A stretch of 64,000 bases of DNA. It comes from DASSUW01 sp963835525 (GTDB lineage Bacteria > Actinomycetota > Thermoleophilia > Solirubrobacterales > Solirubrobacteraceae). The notes under the pieces were generated by a model. It saw only the letters and a list, made by a program, of their open reading frames with translations. It was not told where the DNA came from and ran no database searches. Below, one piece after another: positions 8,882-15,795 of this stretch (the stretch's first letter is position 1; every line of letters begins with the position of its first letter). Location of the stretch: contig CAWIFM010000003.1 in NCBI GenBank assembly GCA_963835525.1, forward strand, positions 620,001 through 684,000, in the 5' to 3' direction. Made by a program: the position numbers and the translations under genes.

Positions 8882-9739
8882 ATGGCCGAGCCCTCGCGCG
8901 CGGTCTTGATCACGGGCTGCTCGTCCGGGATCGGCGCCGCGACGGCGACCCGGCTGGCGGCCGGCGGCTGGACCGTCTACGCGACCGCGCGGCGTCCGGA
9001 AACGCTTGCCGAGCTCGAGGCGAAGGGCTGCCGGATCCTCGCGCTCGACGTCGTCGACGAGGCGTCGCGAAAGGCCGCCGTCGACGCGGTCGTGGAGGCC
9101 GAGGGCGCGGTCGGCGTGCTCGTCAATAACGCGGGCTACAGCCAATCCGGCGCGGTCGAGTCGGTTCCCGACGAGCGTGTACGCGCCCAGTTCGAGACCA
9201 ACGTGTTCGCCCCGCTCGCTCTCAGCCGGCTGGTGCTGCCGGGCATGCGCGAGCAGGGCTGGGGGAAGGTGGTGAACGTTTCCTCGATGGGCGGTCGCTT
9301 CACCTTCCCGGGCGGCGGCCTCTACCACGCGAGCAAGTACGCGCTCGAGGCGCTGTCCGACGCGATGAGGTTCGAGCTGAAGGGCTTCGGCGTGGACGTG
9401 ATCCTGATCGAGCCGGGCCTCATCAGAACCGGCTTCGGCGCCGTCGTAGAGCGCGAAATCGGTAGCGCTACCAGTGACCGCGGTCCGTATACGGACTTCA
9501 ACCAGGCGGTCGGTGAGGCGACCGTCGGCGCCTACGAGAAGGGCTTGCTCGCCCGCCTCGGGGGACCGCCCGAGGCGGTCGCCGAGACCATCGAGCGCGC
9601 GCTCGGCGCCAGGCGGCCGCGGGCTCGGTATACGGTCACAGCGTCGGCCAAGGCGCTGCTGGCGATCAACGCGGTGCTGCCCGACGCGGGGTGGGACGCG
9701 ATGATGCGGAGCTCGTTCCCGAGCCCCGGCAAGCGCTGA
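8882..9739 (+). CDS. Short-chain dehydrogenase/reductase (SDR)
   Basis: A 285-residue classical SDR. The glycine motif TGCSSGIGAATA is at the N-terminus, followed by LVNNAGYSQSGA (NNAG), NVSSMGG with the catalytic Ser, and YHASKYALEALSDAM with the Tyr/Lys pair. The C-terminal extension with RARYTVTASAKALLAINAVL resembles retinol/hydroxysteroid-type SDRs. Its ATG follows the transpeptidase stop after a single base, so both are translated from one transcript. The substrate is unknown. Confidence 0.92.
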   Translation: MAEPSRAVLITGCSSGIGAATATRLAAGGWTVYATARRPETLAELEAKGCRILALDVVDEASRKAAVDAVVEAEGAVGVLVNNAGYSQSGAVESVPDERVRAQFETNVFAPLALSRLVLPGMREQGWGKVVNVSSMGGRFTFPGGGLYHASKYALEALSDAMRFELKGFGVDVILIEPGLIRTGFGAVVEREIGSATSDRGPYTDFNQAVGEATVGAYEKGLLARLGGPPEAVAETIERALGARRPRARYTVTASAKALLAINAVLPDAGWDAMMRSSFPSPGKR

Positions 9740-9783
9740 CTCTTTAGGCTCACCTACCTCACCGGCGTGGATAGGGTCGGCGG

Positions 9784-10665
9784 ATGCCGCCGAGGGTGAG
9801 GCCCCCACTCGAGGACGACGCCGGATCCGTGCTGCAGGTGATCGTCGCGCGCGACGTCGCCGACCTCGGCGTGCCCGACTTCACGCTCGACGACCTGCAG
9901 GCCGACTGGGCGACCCCAGGCCTGAACCTCGAGCACGACGTGCGCGTCGCCGACGCGGGCGGCTCGATCCGCGGCTACGCGATCCTGCTCGGCGACGACG
10001 CCGTGGTGATCGTCCACCCGGAGGCCGAGGGCGAGGGGACCGGCACCGTGCTCCGGCGCTGGGCCGAGGCACGCGCCTCCGAGCGCGGCACCTCGGTGCT
10101 GCGGCAGTTCGCCTACGGCGCCAACGACCGCGCGCGCCGGCTCCTGCGCGAGGCCGGCTACGAGCCCGCCCAGCACTACTTCCGCCTGCGCGCCGACCTC
10201 GCCGAGGTGCCGGGGCCGGCCGACGTGAGGCTCCGTGAGTTCCAACCCGATGACGAGGCGGCGGTCCACCGCCTGATCGAGGACGCCTTCACGGAGATCG
10301 AGGGCGTCACGCCGATGACGGTCGAGGAGTGGCGCGCCAAGGGGACCGCCAAGGCCGGGCACGATCCGCGGCTGTGGCTGATCGCCGAGGACGAGGACGG
10401 GCTTGCCGGCGCCGCGCTCGGCGAGCGCTGGGAGAACGCCACGGGCTACGTCGCCGAGCTGGCCGTCGCCGCGCGGGCGCGCGGGCGCGGCCTCGGGCGG
10501 GCGCTCCTGCTCGGGATCTTCGCCGCGTTCCGCCGCGCCGGCCTCACGCACGCCGAGCTGAGCGTGCACGGCCGCAATCGCGGGGCGCTGGCGTTGTACG
10601 AATCCGTCGGCATGCGCTCGACCTGGGAGGCCGAGCGCTGGGAGAAGGCACTTGGACACGCCTGA
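9784..10665 (+). CDS. Tandem GNAT acetyltransferase
   Basis: A 293-residue protein with two GNAT folds, the architecture of mycothiol synthase-like enzymes. The N-terminal copy is degenerate (IVHPEAEGEGTGTVLRRWAE). The C-terminal copy is intact: ELAVAARARGRGLGRALLLG binds acetyl-CoA and ELSVHGRNRGALALYESVGM follows. A TAGGGT hexamer (9772-9777) lies seven bases before the ATG with no Shine-Dalgarno, so the mRNA is probably leaderless. The end overlaps the RNase D start by 14 bases. It could be MshD-like, but the substrate cannot be shown. Confidence 0.85.
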   Translation: MPPRVRPPLEDDAGSVLQVIVARDVADLGVPDFTLDDLQADWATPGLNLEHDVRVADAGGSIRGYAILLGDDAVVIVHPEAEGEGTGTVLRRWAEARASERGTSVLRQFAYGANDRARRLLREAGYEPAQHYFRLRADLAEVPGPADVRLREFQPDDEAAVHRLIEDAFTEIEGVTPMTVEEWRAKGTAKAGHDPRLWLIAEDEDGLAGAALGERWENATGYVAELAVAARARGRGLGRALLLGIFAAFRRAGLTHAELSVHGRNRGALALYESVGMRSTWEAERWEKALGHA

Positions 10666-11797
10666 CGTCGCCCGGATCGCAGAGCGCGCCCGGGAGGAAA
10701 GACGCCTCGGGCTCGACACGGAGTTCATGCCCGAGGGGCGCTACCGGCCGCTGCTCTGCCTGGTCCAGGTCGTGGTCGGCGAGGAGGTGTGGGTGCTCGA
10801 CCCGCTGGTGGGCTTCGACGGGGCGCCGCTCGCCGCCGTGCTGGCCGACCCGGAGATCGAGATCGTGGTCCACGCCGGCCGGCAGGACGTCGCCATCCTG
10901 CGCCGCGAGTGGGGGACCGACGTGGCGAACGTGTTCGACACGCAGGTGGCGGCGGGCTTCGCCGGCTTCTCGGCCCAGGCCGGCTACAACGGCCTGCTCC
11001 ACGACGTCCTGAAGATCCGGCTGCCGAAGACGGCCAGCTTCACTCGCTGGGACGTGCGGCCGCTGACCGACGAGCAACTGCGGTACGCGCGCGGGGACGT
11101 CGAGCACCTGCTGCCGCTGGCCGACGACATCCGCTCGCGGCTGGAGGCGAGCGGCCGGCTCGAGTGGGCGCGCGAGGAGTGCCGCGCGGTGGCGCTGGCG
11201 TCCGACGAGCGCGACCCGGAGGAGGTGTGGCGGCGGCTGCCGCGGGCCACCGGGCTCGATCCGCGCGAGCGCGCGGTGGCACGCGAGCTGGGCGCCTGGC
11301 GCGAGCGCACGGCGGAGCACGAGAACCGGCCGGTCGGCGCCGTCCTGCGCGACCCGACGGTGATCGAGCTGGCCAAGCGTACGCCCCAGGGCCGCAAGGA
11401 GCTGGCCCAGATCCGCGGGATCAACCCGGACGTCGTGCGGCGCCGCGGCGACGACATCATCGCCGCCATCCGCCGCGGCCGCGCCGCCGAGCCGATCCGC
11501 CTCGACGAGGCCGACCGGCTGTCGACCGAGCCGCAGGACGGCCCGGTCATCGCCCTCGCCGAGGCGCTCGTGCGCAGCCGCGCCCAGGAGGCCGGGCTCG
11601 CGTACGAGCTGATCGCCGCCCGCGCCGACCTCGCCCCGATCGTGGTCGCCGCGCGCCGCAGCCTTGAGGAGCCCGACGTGCGCACGCTGCGCGGGTGGCG
11701 CCGCAGCCTCGTCGGCGCCGAGCTGCTCGAGCTGCTCGGCGGCCGGCGGCAGCTGTCGGTCGGGCAGGGCGGGCGCATCGCCGTCGAGGGCGACTAG
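10652..11797 (+). CDS. rnd: Ribonuclease D with HRDC domain
   Basis: A 381-residue DEDDy 3'-5' exoribonuclease for RNA maturation. Exo I is GLDTEFMPEG (Asp22, Glu24), Exo II is VVHAGRQDVAIL, and Exo III is YARGDVEHLLPL with the Tyr and Asp four residues apart. An HRDC domain follows (RELGAWRERTAEHENRP, then LAQIRGINPDVVRRRGDDII). The start is a TTG inside the preceding acetyltransferase gene, giving a 14-base overlap, because no later start keeps Exo I at a normal distance. Its stop shares the four bases CTAG with the stop of the convergent glycerophosphodiesterase. Confidence 0.93.
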   Translation: MDTPDVARIAERAREERRLGLDTEFMPEGRYRPLLCLVQVVVGEEVWVLDPLVGFDGAPLAAVLADPEIEIVVHAGRQDVAILRREWGTDVANVFDTQVAAGFAGFSAQAGYNGLLHDVLKIRLPKTASFTRWDVRPLTDEQLRYARGDVEHLLPLADDIRSRLEASGRLEWAREECRAVALASDERDPEEVWRRLPRATGLDPRERAVARELGAWRERTAEHENRPVGAVLRDPTVIELAKRTPQGRKELAQIRGINPDVVRRRGDDIIAAIRRGRAAEPIRLDEADRLSTEPQDGPVIALAEALVRSRAQEAGLAYELIAARADLAPIVVAARRSLEEPDVRTLRGWRRSLVGAELLELLGGRRQLSVGQGGRIAVEGD

Positions 11798-12840
11798 TCC
11801 CCGCGCGCCTCGACCGCGGTGTCGGAGTTGTCGGAGAACAGGCCGTCGACGCCGAGCGCGAAGAACTGCTCGTACTCGGCGAACGCCTTGCCGTAGGCCG
11901 CGGGGTCGGCCGAGCTGCGCAGCTCGAGCGGCAGGAACGCGTTCTCGTTGCGGAACGTGTACGGGTGCACGACGAGGCCGGCGCGGTGGGCGTCCTTCAC
12001 GAAGGTCGTCGGGGCGAGCGAGCGACCGGCCGCGTCGCGCGGGACGATGTAGTCCTTCGACGGGCCGACGCCGTCGGCGTACTTCGCGATCGCCTTCAGG
12101 CCCGCGGGCGTCGCCATCTCGGCGTAGGTGCGATCCGCCGAATCCGCCGGCCGGGCGGTCTTGGCGCCGAGGAGCTGAACCAGCGGCCGGTCGGTCTCGC
12201 GGTCGAGCGCCTTCAGGTTGCCGACCTCGAACGACTGGATGAACGCCGGACCGTCGAAGCGCTTCAGCGCGCGCACCAGCGGCTTCTCCAGCGGCAAGCC
12301 GATGCCGCGGAAGTACGTCGGGTGCTTGGTCTCCGGGTAGACCCCGACGTCGAATCGCTCCGCGAGGTCGAGGACCTCCTGGAAGGTGGGGATCTCGTAG
12401 CGCCCGTTGTAGAGCGTGTTGCGCGGCCGCAGCTCCGGGATGCGCTCCTTGGCGCGCAGCGTCTTGAGCTCCTTGAGCGTGAAGTCCTCGGTGAACCACC
12501 CGGTCAGCGCGACGCCGTCGATCGCCTTGGTCGTGCGCCGGCTCGCGAACTCGGGATGGTCGGCGACGTCGGTCGTGGCCGAGATCTCGTTCTCGTGGCG
12601 AGCGACGAGCACGCCGTCCTTGGTCGACACCAGGTCGGGCTCGATGTAGTCGGCGCCCATCCGCGCGCCGAGCGCATAGGCGGCGAGCGTGTGCTCGGGC
12701 CGGTAGCCCGACGCGCCGCGGTGCGCGATCACGAGCGGCTCGGCCTTCTTCGGGTGCGACTTGGCGGGGGCGGGTCCGGTCATGGCGGCGGGCACGATAA
12801 GCGAGATCAGCGCGGTCAGTGCGAGGCGGCGGGTTCTCAT
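11794..12840 (-). CDS. glpQ: Secreted glycerophosphodiester phosphodiesterase
   Basis: A 348-residue exported enzyme that splits glycerophosphodiesters into glycerol 3-phosphate and an alcohol. The signal peptide is MRTRRLALTALISLIVPAAM. The GDPD catalytic signature follows: VIAHRGASGYRPEHTLAAY with His/Arg, IEPDLVSTKDGVLVARHE with the metal Glu-Asp and second His, and PETKHPTYF later. The C-terminal FALGVDGLFSDNSDTAVE is typical of GlpQ. ATG 12840 is chosen for the signal peptide. It may salvage phosphate or glycerol from membrane lipids or teichoic acids. Confidence 0.93.
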   Translation of the reverse strand: MRTRRLALTALISLIVPAAMTGPAPAKSHPKKAEPLVIAHRGASGYRPEHTLAAYALGARMGADYIEPDLVSTKDGVLVARHENEISATTDVADHPEFASRRTTKAIDGVALTGWFTEDFTLKELKTLRAKERIPELRPRNTLYNGRYEIPTFQEVLDLAERFDVGVYPETKHPTYFRGIGLPLEKPLVRALKRFDGPAFIQSFEVGNLKALDRETDRPLVQLLGAKTARPADSADRTYAEMATPAGLKAIAKYADGVGPSKDYIVPRDAAGRSLAPTTFVKDAHRAGLVVHPYTFRNENAFLPLELRSSADPAAYGKAFAEYEQFFALGVDGLFSDNSDTAVEARGD

Positions 12841-12891
12841 GGGGCCGAAGGGAAGCCGGTGTTGCCGCGGGCCGGGTGAACAGTGCGTGAT

Positions 12892-12980
12892 GAACGTCAA
12901 CTGCGGCTGGGGAGGGGAGCGCCGAAATCCGGCCGCGCGGCCGGCTCCCCAGCCGTCCTACTCAGCCGGGGTTGACGTTC
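12892..12980. repeat. Nested inverted-repeat element, copy B
   Basis: Three nested complementary layers are visible. Outer arms are GAACGTCAAC (12892-12901) and GTTGACGTTC (12971-12980), extended by GCGGCTG against CAGCCG. Middle arms are GGGGAGC (12914-12920) and GCTCCCC (12944-12950). The core is a perfect 16-base palindrome at 12929-12944. The right arm matches copy A near 1955-1974 and supplies the -35 of the FadR-like gene. It occupies most of the 168-base divergent gap between the glycerophosphodiesterase and the regulator. Confidence 0.65.
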
Positions 12981-13000
12981 GCCCGAGCCACTGGTACAAC
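12972..13000 (+). promoter_or_regulatory. Promoter of the FadR-like gene, probably leaderless
   Basis: TTGACG (12972-12977), a 17-base spacer and TACAAC (12995-13000) form a good sigma-70-type promoter. Transcription would start about 13006-13009, at the ATG itself. The -10 lies inside the first operator, so binding there would block the polymerase. Confidence 0.6.
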
Positions 13001-13026
13001 CAGTTGAGATGACTGGTACAACCAGT
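12990..13026 (+). promoter_or_regulatory. Double FadR/GntR operator
   Basis: Two identical perfect palindromes ACTGGTACAACCAGT occupy 12990-13004 and 13012-13026, with centres 22 bases apart, or two helical turns. TGGTNNNACCA is the known core of FadR-subfamily GntR operators. The first copy covers the -10 box; the second overlaps codons 2-6 of the regulator gene (Thr-Gly-Thr-Thr-Ser). Autorepression by two dimers on the same DNA face is the natural reading. Confidence 0.8.
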
Positions 13027-13656
13027 GTCTCCGGCCGCGTCTACGAGCACCTCCGCGGCGCGATCCTGGCCGGCGACTACGAGCAGCTGCCCTCGGAACG
13101 CAATCTCAGCGAGGAGCTCGGCGCGAGTCGGCACGCGGTCAGAGAAGCCCTCAAGCGGCTGCAGCAGTCGGGCCTCATCCGCATCTCCCAAGGCGGCGCC
13201 ACCCGCGTGCGGGACTGGCGCCGCCACGGCGGGCTGGAGCTGCTGCTCGAGCTCGACGAGGTCCCGGCGGGGCTCGAGATCGAGCGGCCGATCATGGAGA
13301 TGCGCGCGAGCGTCGGCGCCGACGCAGCCCGTCGCTGCGCTGCCCGCGCCACCGCGGTCGTCCGCGCCGAGCTGGAAGCGCGTGCCGAGATGCTGGCGGC
13401 GGAACAGGACCTCGACGTCCGCAACACGATCTACGAGGCCTTCTGGGACATGATCATCGACGGCGCCGACAACCTCGCGTACCGGCTCGCGCTCAACACG
13501 CTCGTCAGCCAGCAGGCGGTGAGCCTGGACGGCGCGCGCGTCGCCGCCGAGCTGACCGACCCCGACGCGATCCGCGCGCTGGCGGCCTCGATCGCAGCGG
13601 CGCGCACGGATGAGGCGCACGAACTGGCCCGCGAGCTGCTGGAGCGGTCGGCCTGA
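13009..13656 (+). CDS. FadR-subfamily GntR transcriptional regulator
   Basis: A 215-residue repressor. The N-terminal winged helix shows LPSERNLSEELGASRHAVRE, then ALKRLQQSGLIRISQGGATR, the GntR recognition region. The C-terminal all-helical FCD-like ligand domain follows (MRASVGADAARRCAARATAV, then IYEAFWDMIIDGADN). Two perfect operators overlap its promoter and first codons, so it most likely controls itself. The stop overlaps the ATG of the fatty-acid-hydroxylase gene by one base (TGATG), making that enzyme the obvious target. The ligand may be an acyl-CoA or a fatty or carboxylic acid; this is inference. Confidence 0.9.
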   Translation: MTGTTSVSGRVYEHLRGAILAGDYEQLPSERNLSEELGASRHAVREALKRLQQSGLIRISQGGATRVRDWRRHGGLELLLELDEVPAGLEIERPIMEMRASVGADAARRCAARATAVVRAELEARAEMLAAEQDLDVRNTIYEAFWDMIIDGADNLAYRLALNTLVSQQAVSLDGARVAAELTDPDAIRALAASIAAARTDEAHELARELLERSA

Positions 13657-14537
13657 TGGTCGAGGTCCTCTACTACGCGATCCCGTTCTTCGTGCTGCTG
13701 CTTGTGGTCGAGGCGCTGTCCTTCCGCCACTACCACGAGGACGACCTCGTCGGCTACGAGCTCAACGACACCCGCACGAGCATCACCATGGGGCTCGGCA
13801 ACGTGGCGATCAACGTCGCCTGGAAGGCCGTCGTCGTCGTCATCTACGCGGCCGTCTACGAGCTGACGCCGCTGCGCATACCCACGGACGCCTGGTGGGC
13901 GTGGCTGTTGCTCTTCTTCCTCGACGACCTCGCCTACTACTGGTTCCACCGCGTCTCGCACGTCAGCCGCGTCTTCTGGGCGAGCCACGTCGTCCATCAC
14001 TCGAGCACGCACTTCAACCTCTCGACCGCGGTCAGGCAGACCTGGGTCCCGATGACCTACCTGCCGTTCTGGCTGCCGCTGCTGCTGCTCGGCTTCCCGC
14101 CGTGGATGGTGCTGCTCGCCCAGTCGTGGAGCCTGATCTACCAGTTCGGCCTGCACACCGAGCGGATCGGGCGGCTGCCGCGGCCGGTCGAGCTCTTCTT
14201 CAACACGCCGAGCCACCACCGCGTGCACCACGGCGCCAACGAGCAGTACCTGGACCGCAACTACGCCGGCATCCTGATCATCTGGGACCGCCTCTTCGGC
14301 TCCTTCATCCGCGAGGAGGAGCGGGTCCGCTACGGCCTGACCAAGAACATCGACACCTACAACCCGGTCAAGGTCGCGTTCGGCGAGTACGGGGCGCTGT
14401 GGCGCGACATCAGAGCCGCGCGCGGCTGGCGGACGAAGCTCCGGGTCGCGCTCAAGGGCCCGGGCTGGCTACCGGGTGGGCGGGGACGGGATAACGACCT
14501 CGAAGTCGCGCCCGCTCAATCCACCCAGCGCGTGTAG
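13656..14537 (+). CDS. Sterol desaturase / fatty acid hydroxylase superfamily membrane enzyme
   Basis: A 293-residue di-iron membrane oxygenase. The three histidine boxes are all present: YYWFHRVSHVSRVFW (HxxxH), ASHVVHHSSTHFN (HxxHH) and TPSHHRVHHGANEQYLDRNY (HxxHH). Several hydrophobic helices flank them. Members hydroxylate or desaturate sterols, carotenoids or lipid acyl chains using oxygen. It is translationally coupled to the FadR-like regulator, which suggests lipid-responsive control. The last 69 bases overlap the convergent lipoprotein gene, an unusually long overlap. Confidence 0.9.
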   Translation: MVEVLYYAIPFFVLLLVVEALSFRHYHEDDLVGYELNDTRTSITMGLGNVAINVAWKAVVVVIYAAVYELTPLRIPTDAWWAWLLLFFLDDLAYYWFHRVSHVSRVFWASHVVHHSSTHFNLSTAVRQTWVPMTYLPFWLPLLLLGFPPWMVLLAQSWSLIYQFGLHTERIGRLPRPVELFFNTPSHHRVHHGANEQYLDRNYAGILIIWDRLFGSFIREEERVRYGLTKNIDTYNPVKVAFGEYGALWRDIRAARGWRTKLRVALKGPGWLPGGRGRDNDLEVAPAQSTQRV

Positions 14538-15314
14538 CTGGTCGTTGTCCCAGCGGCGGTCGGGCGCCCCCGAGACGAACCAGTCGGAGCCGTTGTCGGC
14601 CACGATCAGGCCGTAGGTCTTCATCGCCCGCGCCACCCGGCGCGCCTGGCGCGGCAGCCCCGAGATGTCGACGCTCGCCTTCAGCCGCAGCCGCTCGCCC
14701 ATCCGCGGCAGCGACGGGTCATCGTCGTCGGAGGCGAAGTGCCGGGCGGGCCACACGTACTCGCGGCGCGAGCTCGAGACGGTCACGCGCAGCGCGTGGT
14801 CGATCTTCCCCGGGCGGGCGAGCAGCGGCAGGATCGGCAGGCCGGCGGCGTCGGCCGACGTCCAGCCCGCCGGGCGCAGCTTCGGCCTCCGCAGGTTCCA
14901 CACGGCGCCCGAGCCGGCGTGCCAGCGGCCGTTCTCGCGCCGCAGCGCGAACAGCTCGTAGAGCCGGCAGCGAGAACGATCGACCAGCAGGGCGTGGCGG
15001 TCGCCGCCGCCCTCGATCTTCACGCCGCGCGGGATCGGGTAGCGCACGCGGTCGCTCTCGTCCGCGTAGTCGAACCGGACGCGCGAGCGCTTCGTGCGCT
15101 TCGACACCACGGTGTACGGGATCCCGATCGGCCTGCCCTCCCAGCGCCCCGAGCCGAAGTCGGCGTGGACTCCTTCGTCGAGGCCGATCGAGCGCACGAT
15201 GGCGTCCGAGCTCGCGGCCACGGGCAGATGGTCGACGCGCTGGTTCGTGGTGAAGTCCGCAGGGAACAGCGGGCAGCCCGCCAGCGCCGCCGCGGTCAGG
15301 GCGACGGGTAGCAC
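14469..15314 (-). CDS. Conserved lipoprotein of unknown function
   Basis: A 281-residue product from a GTG start directly after the stop of the zinc-ribbon gene. The N-terminus MLPVALTAAALAGC carries a lipobox (LAGC), so the protein should be lipid-anchored outside the membrane. The body has strings that look strongly conserved: GVHADFGSG, IPYTVV, IEGGGDRHALLVDRSRC, GWTSADAAGLPILPLL, DHALRVTV, WPARHFAS and VADNGSDWFVSGAPD. The pattern suggests a beta-rich secreted enzyme or binding protein. I recall similar actinobacterial hypothetical proteins but no function. The 3' end overlaps the hydroxylase gene by 69 bases. Confidence 0.65.
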   Translation of the reverse strand: MLPVALTAAALAGCPLFPADFTTNQRVDHLPVAASSDAIVRSIGLDEGVHADFGSGRWEGRPIGIPYTVVSKRTKRSRVRFDYADESDRVRYPIPRGVKIEGGGDRHALLVDRSRCRLYELFALRRENGRWHAGSGAVWNLRRPKLRPAGWTSADAAGLPILPLLARPGKIDHALRVTVSSSRREYVWPARHFASDDDDPSLPRMGERLRLKASVDISGLPRQARRVARAMKTYGLIVADNGSDWFVSGAPDRRWDNDQLHALGGLSGRDFEVVIPSPPTR

Positions 15315-15318
15315 CCGT

Positions 15319-15672
15319 TCAGCGTACGAAGTCGGCGGCGTCGATGAGCCCGCGCCGCAGCGCCTGGATCATCGTCTCCACCTCGACGGCCATGGCGGCC
15401 GTGTCGATGCGCGCCCACGCGCGCTCGAGGATGTCCATCCGGCGATCGAGCTCGAGATCGAAGCGGGCGGCCACAGCGTTGGTCACCGTCGCCTCGCGCC
15501 AGGTGTCGCAGGCGCCACAGCGCATGAGCATCCACCAGTGCGTGTCGCCGACGGGCTCCCAGTCGACGGGGTTCACGAAGTCGTCGCCGCACATCGCGCA
15601 ATCCTCCAGGTGCACGTCGGGATCGGGGCGATCCTGGGTGATCCGGAGCTTGTTGAACGCGCGCGAGAACAT
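15319..15672 (-). CDS. Small zinc-ribbon protein, function unknown
   Basis: A 117-residue protein with two CxxC pairs, DCAMCGDDFVNP and RCGACDTWREAT, 21 residues or so apart, forming a likely structural zinc site. The C-terminal half is helical and charged. ATG 15672 is preferred because a TTGCAG (15708-15713) and AATACT (15684-15689) pair, spaced 18 bases on the minus strand, places the transcript start just before it; a longer frame to 15777 would run through that promoter. It is followed after four bases by the lipoprotein gene, so the two form an operon. Confidence 0.65.
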   Translation of the reverse strand: MFSRAFNKLRITQDRPDPDVHLEDCAMCGDDFVNPVDWEPVGDTHWWMLMRCGACDTWREATVTNAVAARFDLELDRRMDILERAWARIDTAAMAVEVETMIQALRRGLIDAADFVR

Positions 15673-15683
15673 CGGGTGTGCCA

Positions 15684-15713
15684 AGTATTCGGACAGAGCG
15701 CCGAGAACTGCAA
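15684..15713 (-). promoter_or_regulatory. Promoter of the zinc-ribbon gene
   Basis: On the minus strand TTGCAG (15713-15708), 18 bases and AATACT (15689-15684) form a plausible sigma-70 promoter, with start expected about five bases before ATG 15672. It supports the shorter start of that gene. Confidence 0.45.
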
Positions 15714-15752
15714 CCGGATACCACCCATCCAGGGGTGTGGCCTGCACTACGT

Positions 15753-15780
15753 TTGACCAGGGCGTGTGCTCGCGCATAGC
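15753..15780 (+). promoter_or_regulatory. Possible promoter of the MmpL gene
   Basis: TTGACC (15753-15758), 16 bases, then CATAGC (15775-15780). The -35 is good, the -10 weak. Transcription would begin about 15787, nine bases before ATG 15796. Confidence 0.35.
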
Positions 15781-15795
15781 GTTGGAGCCCGCTAT

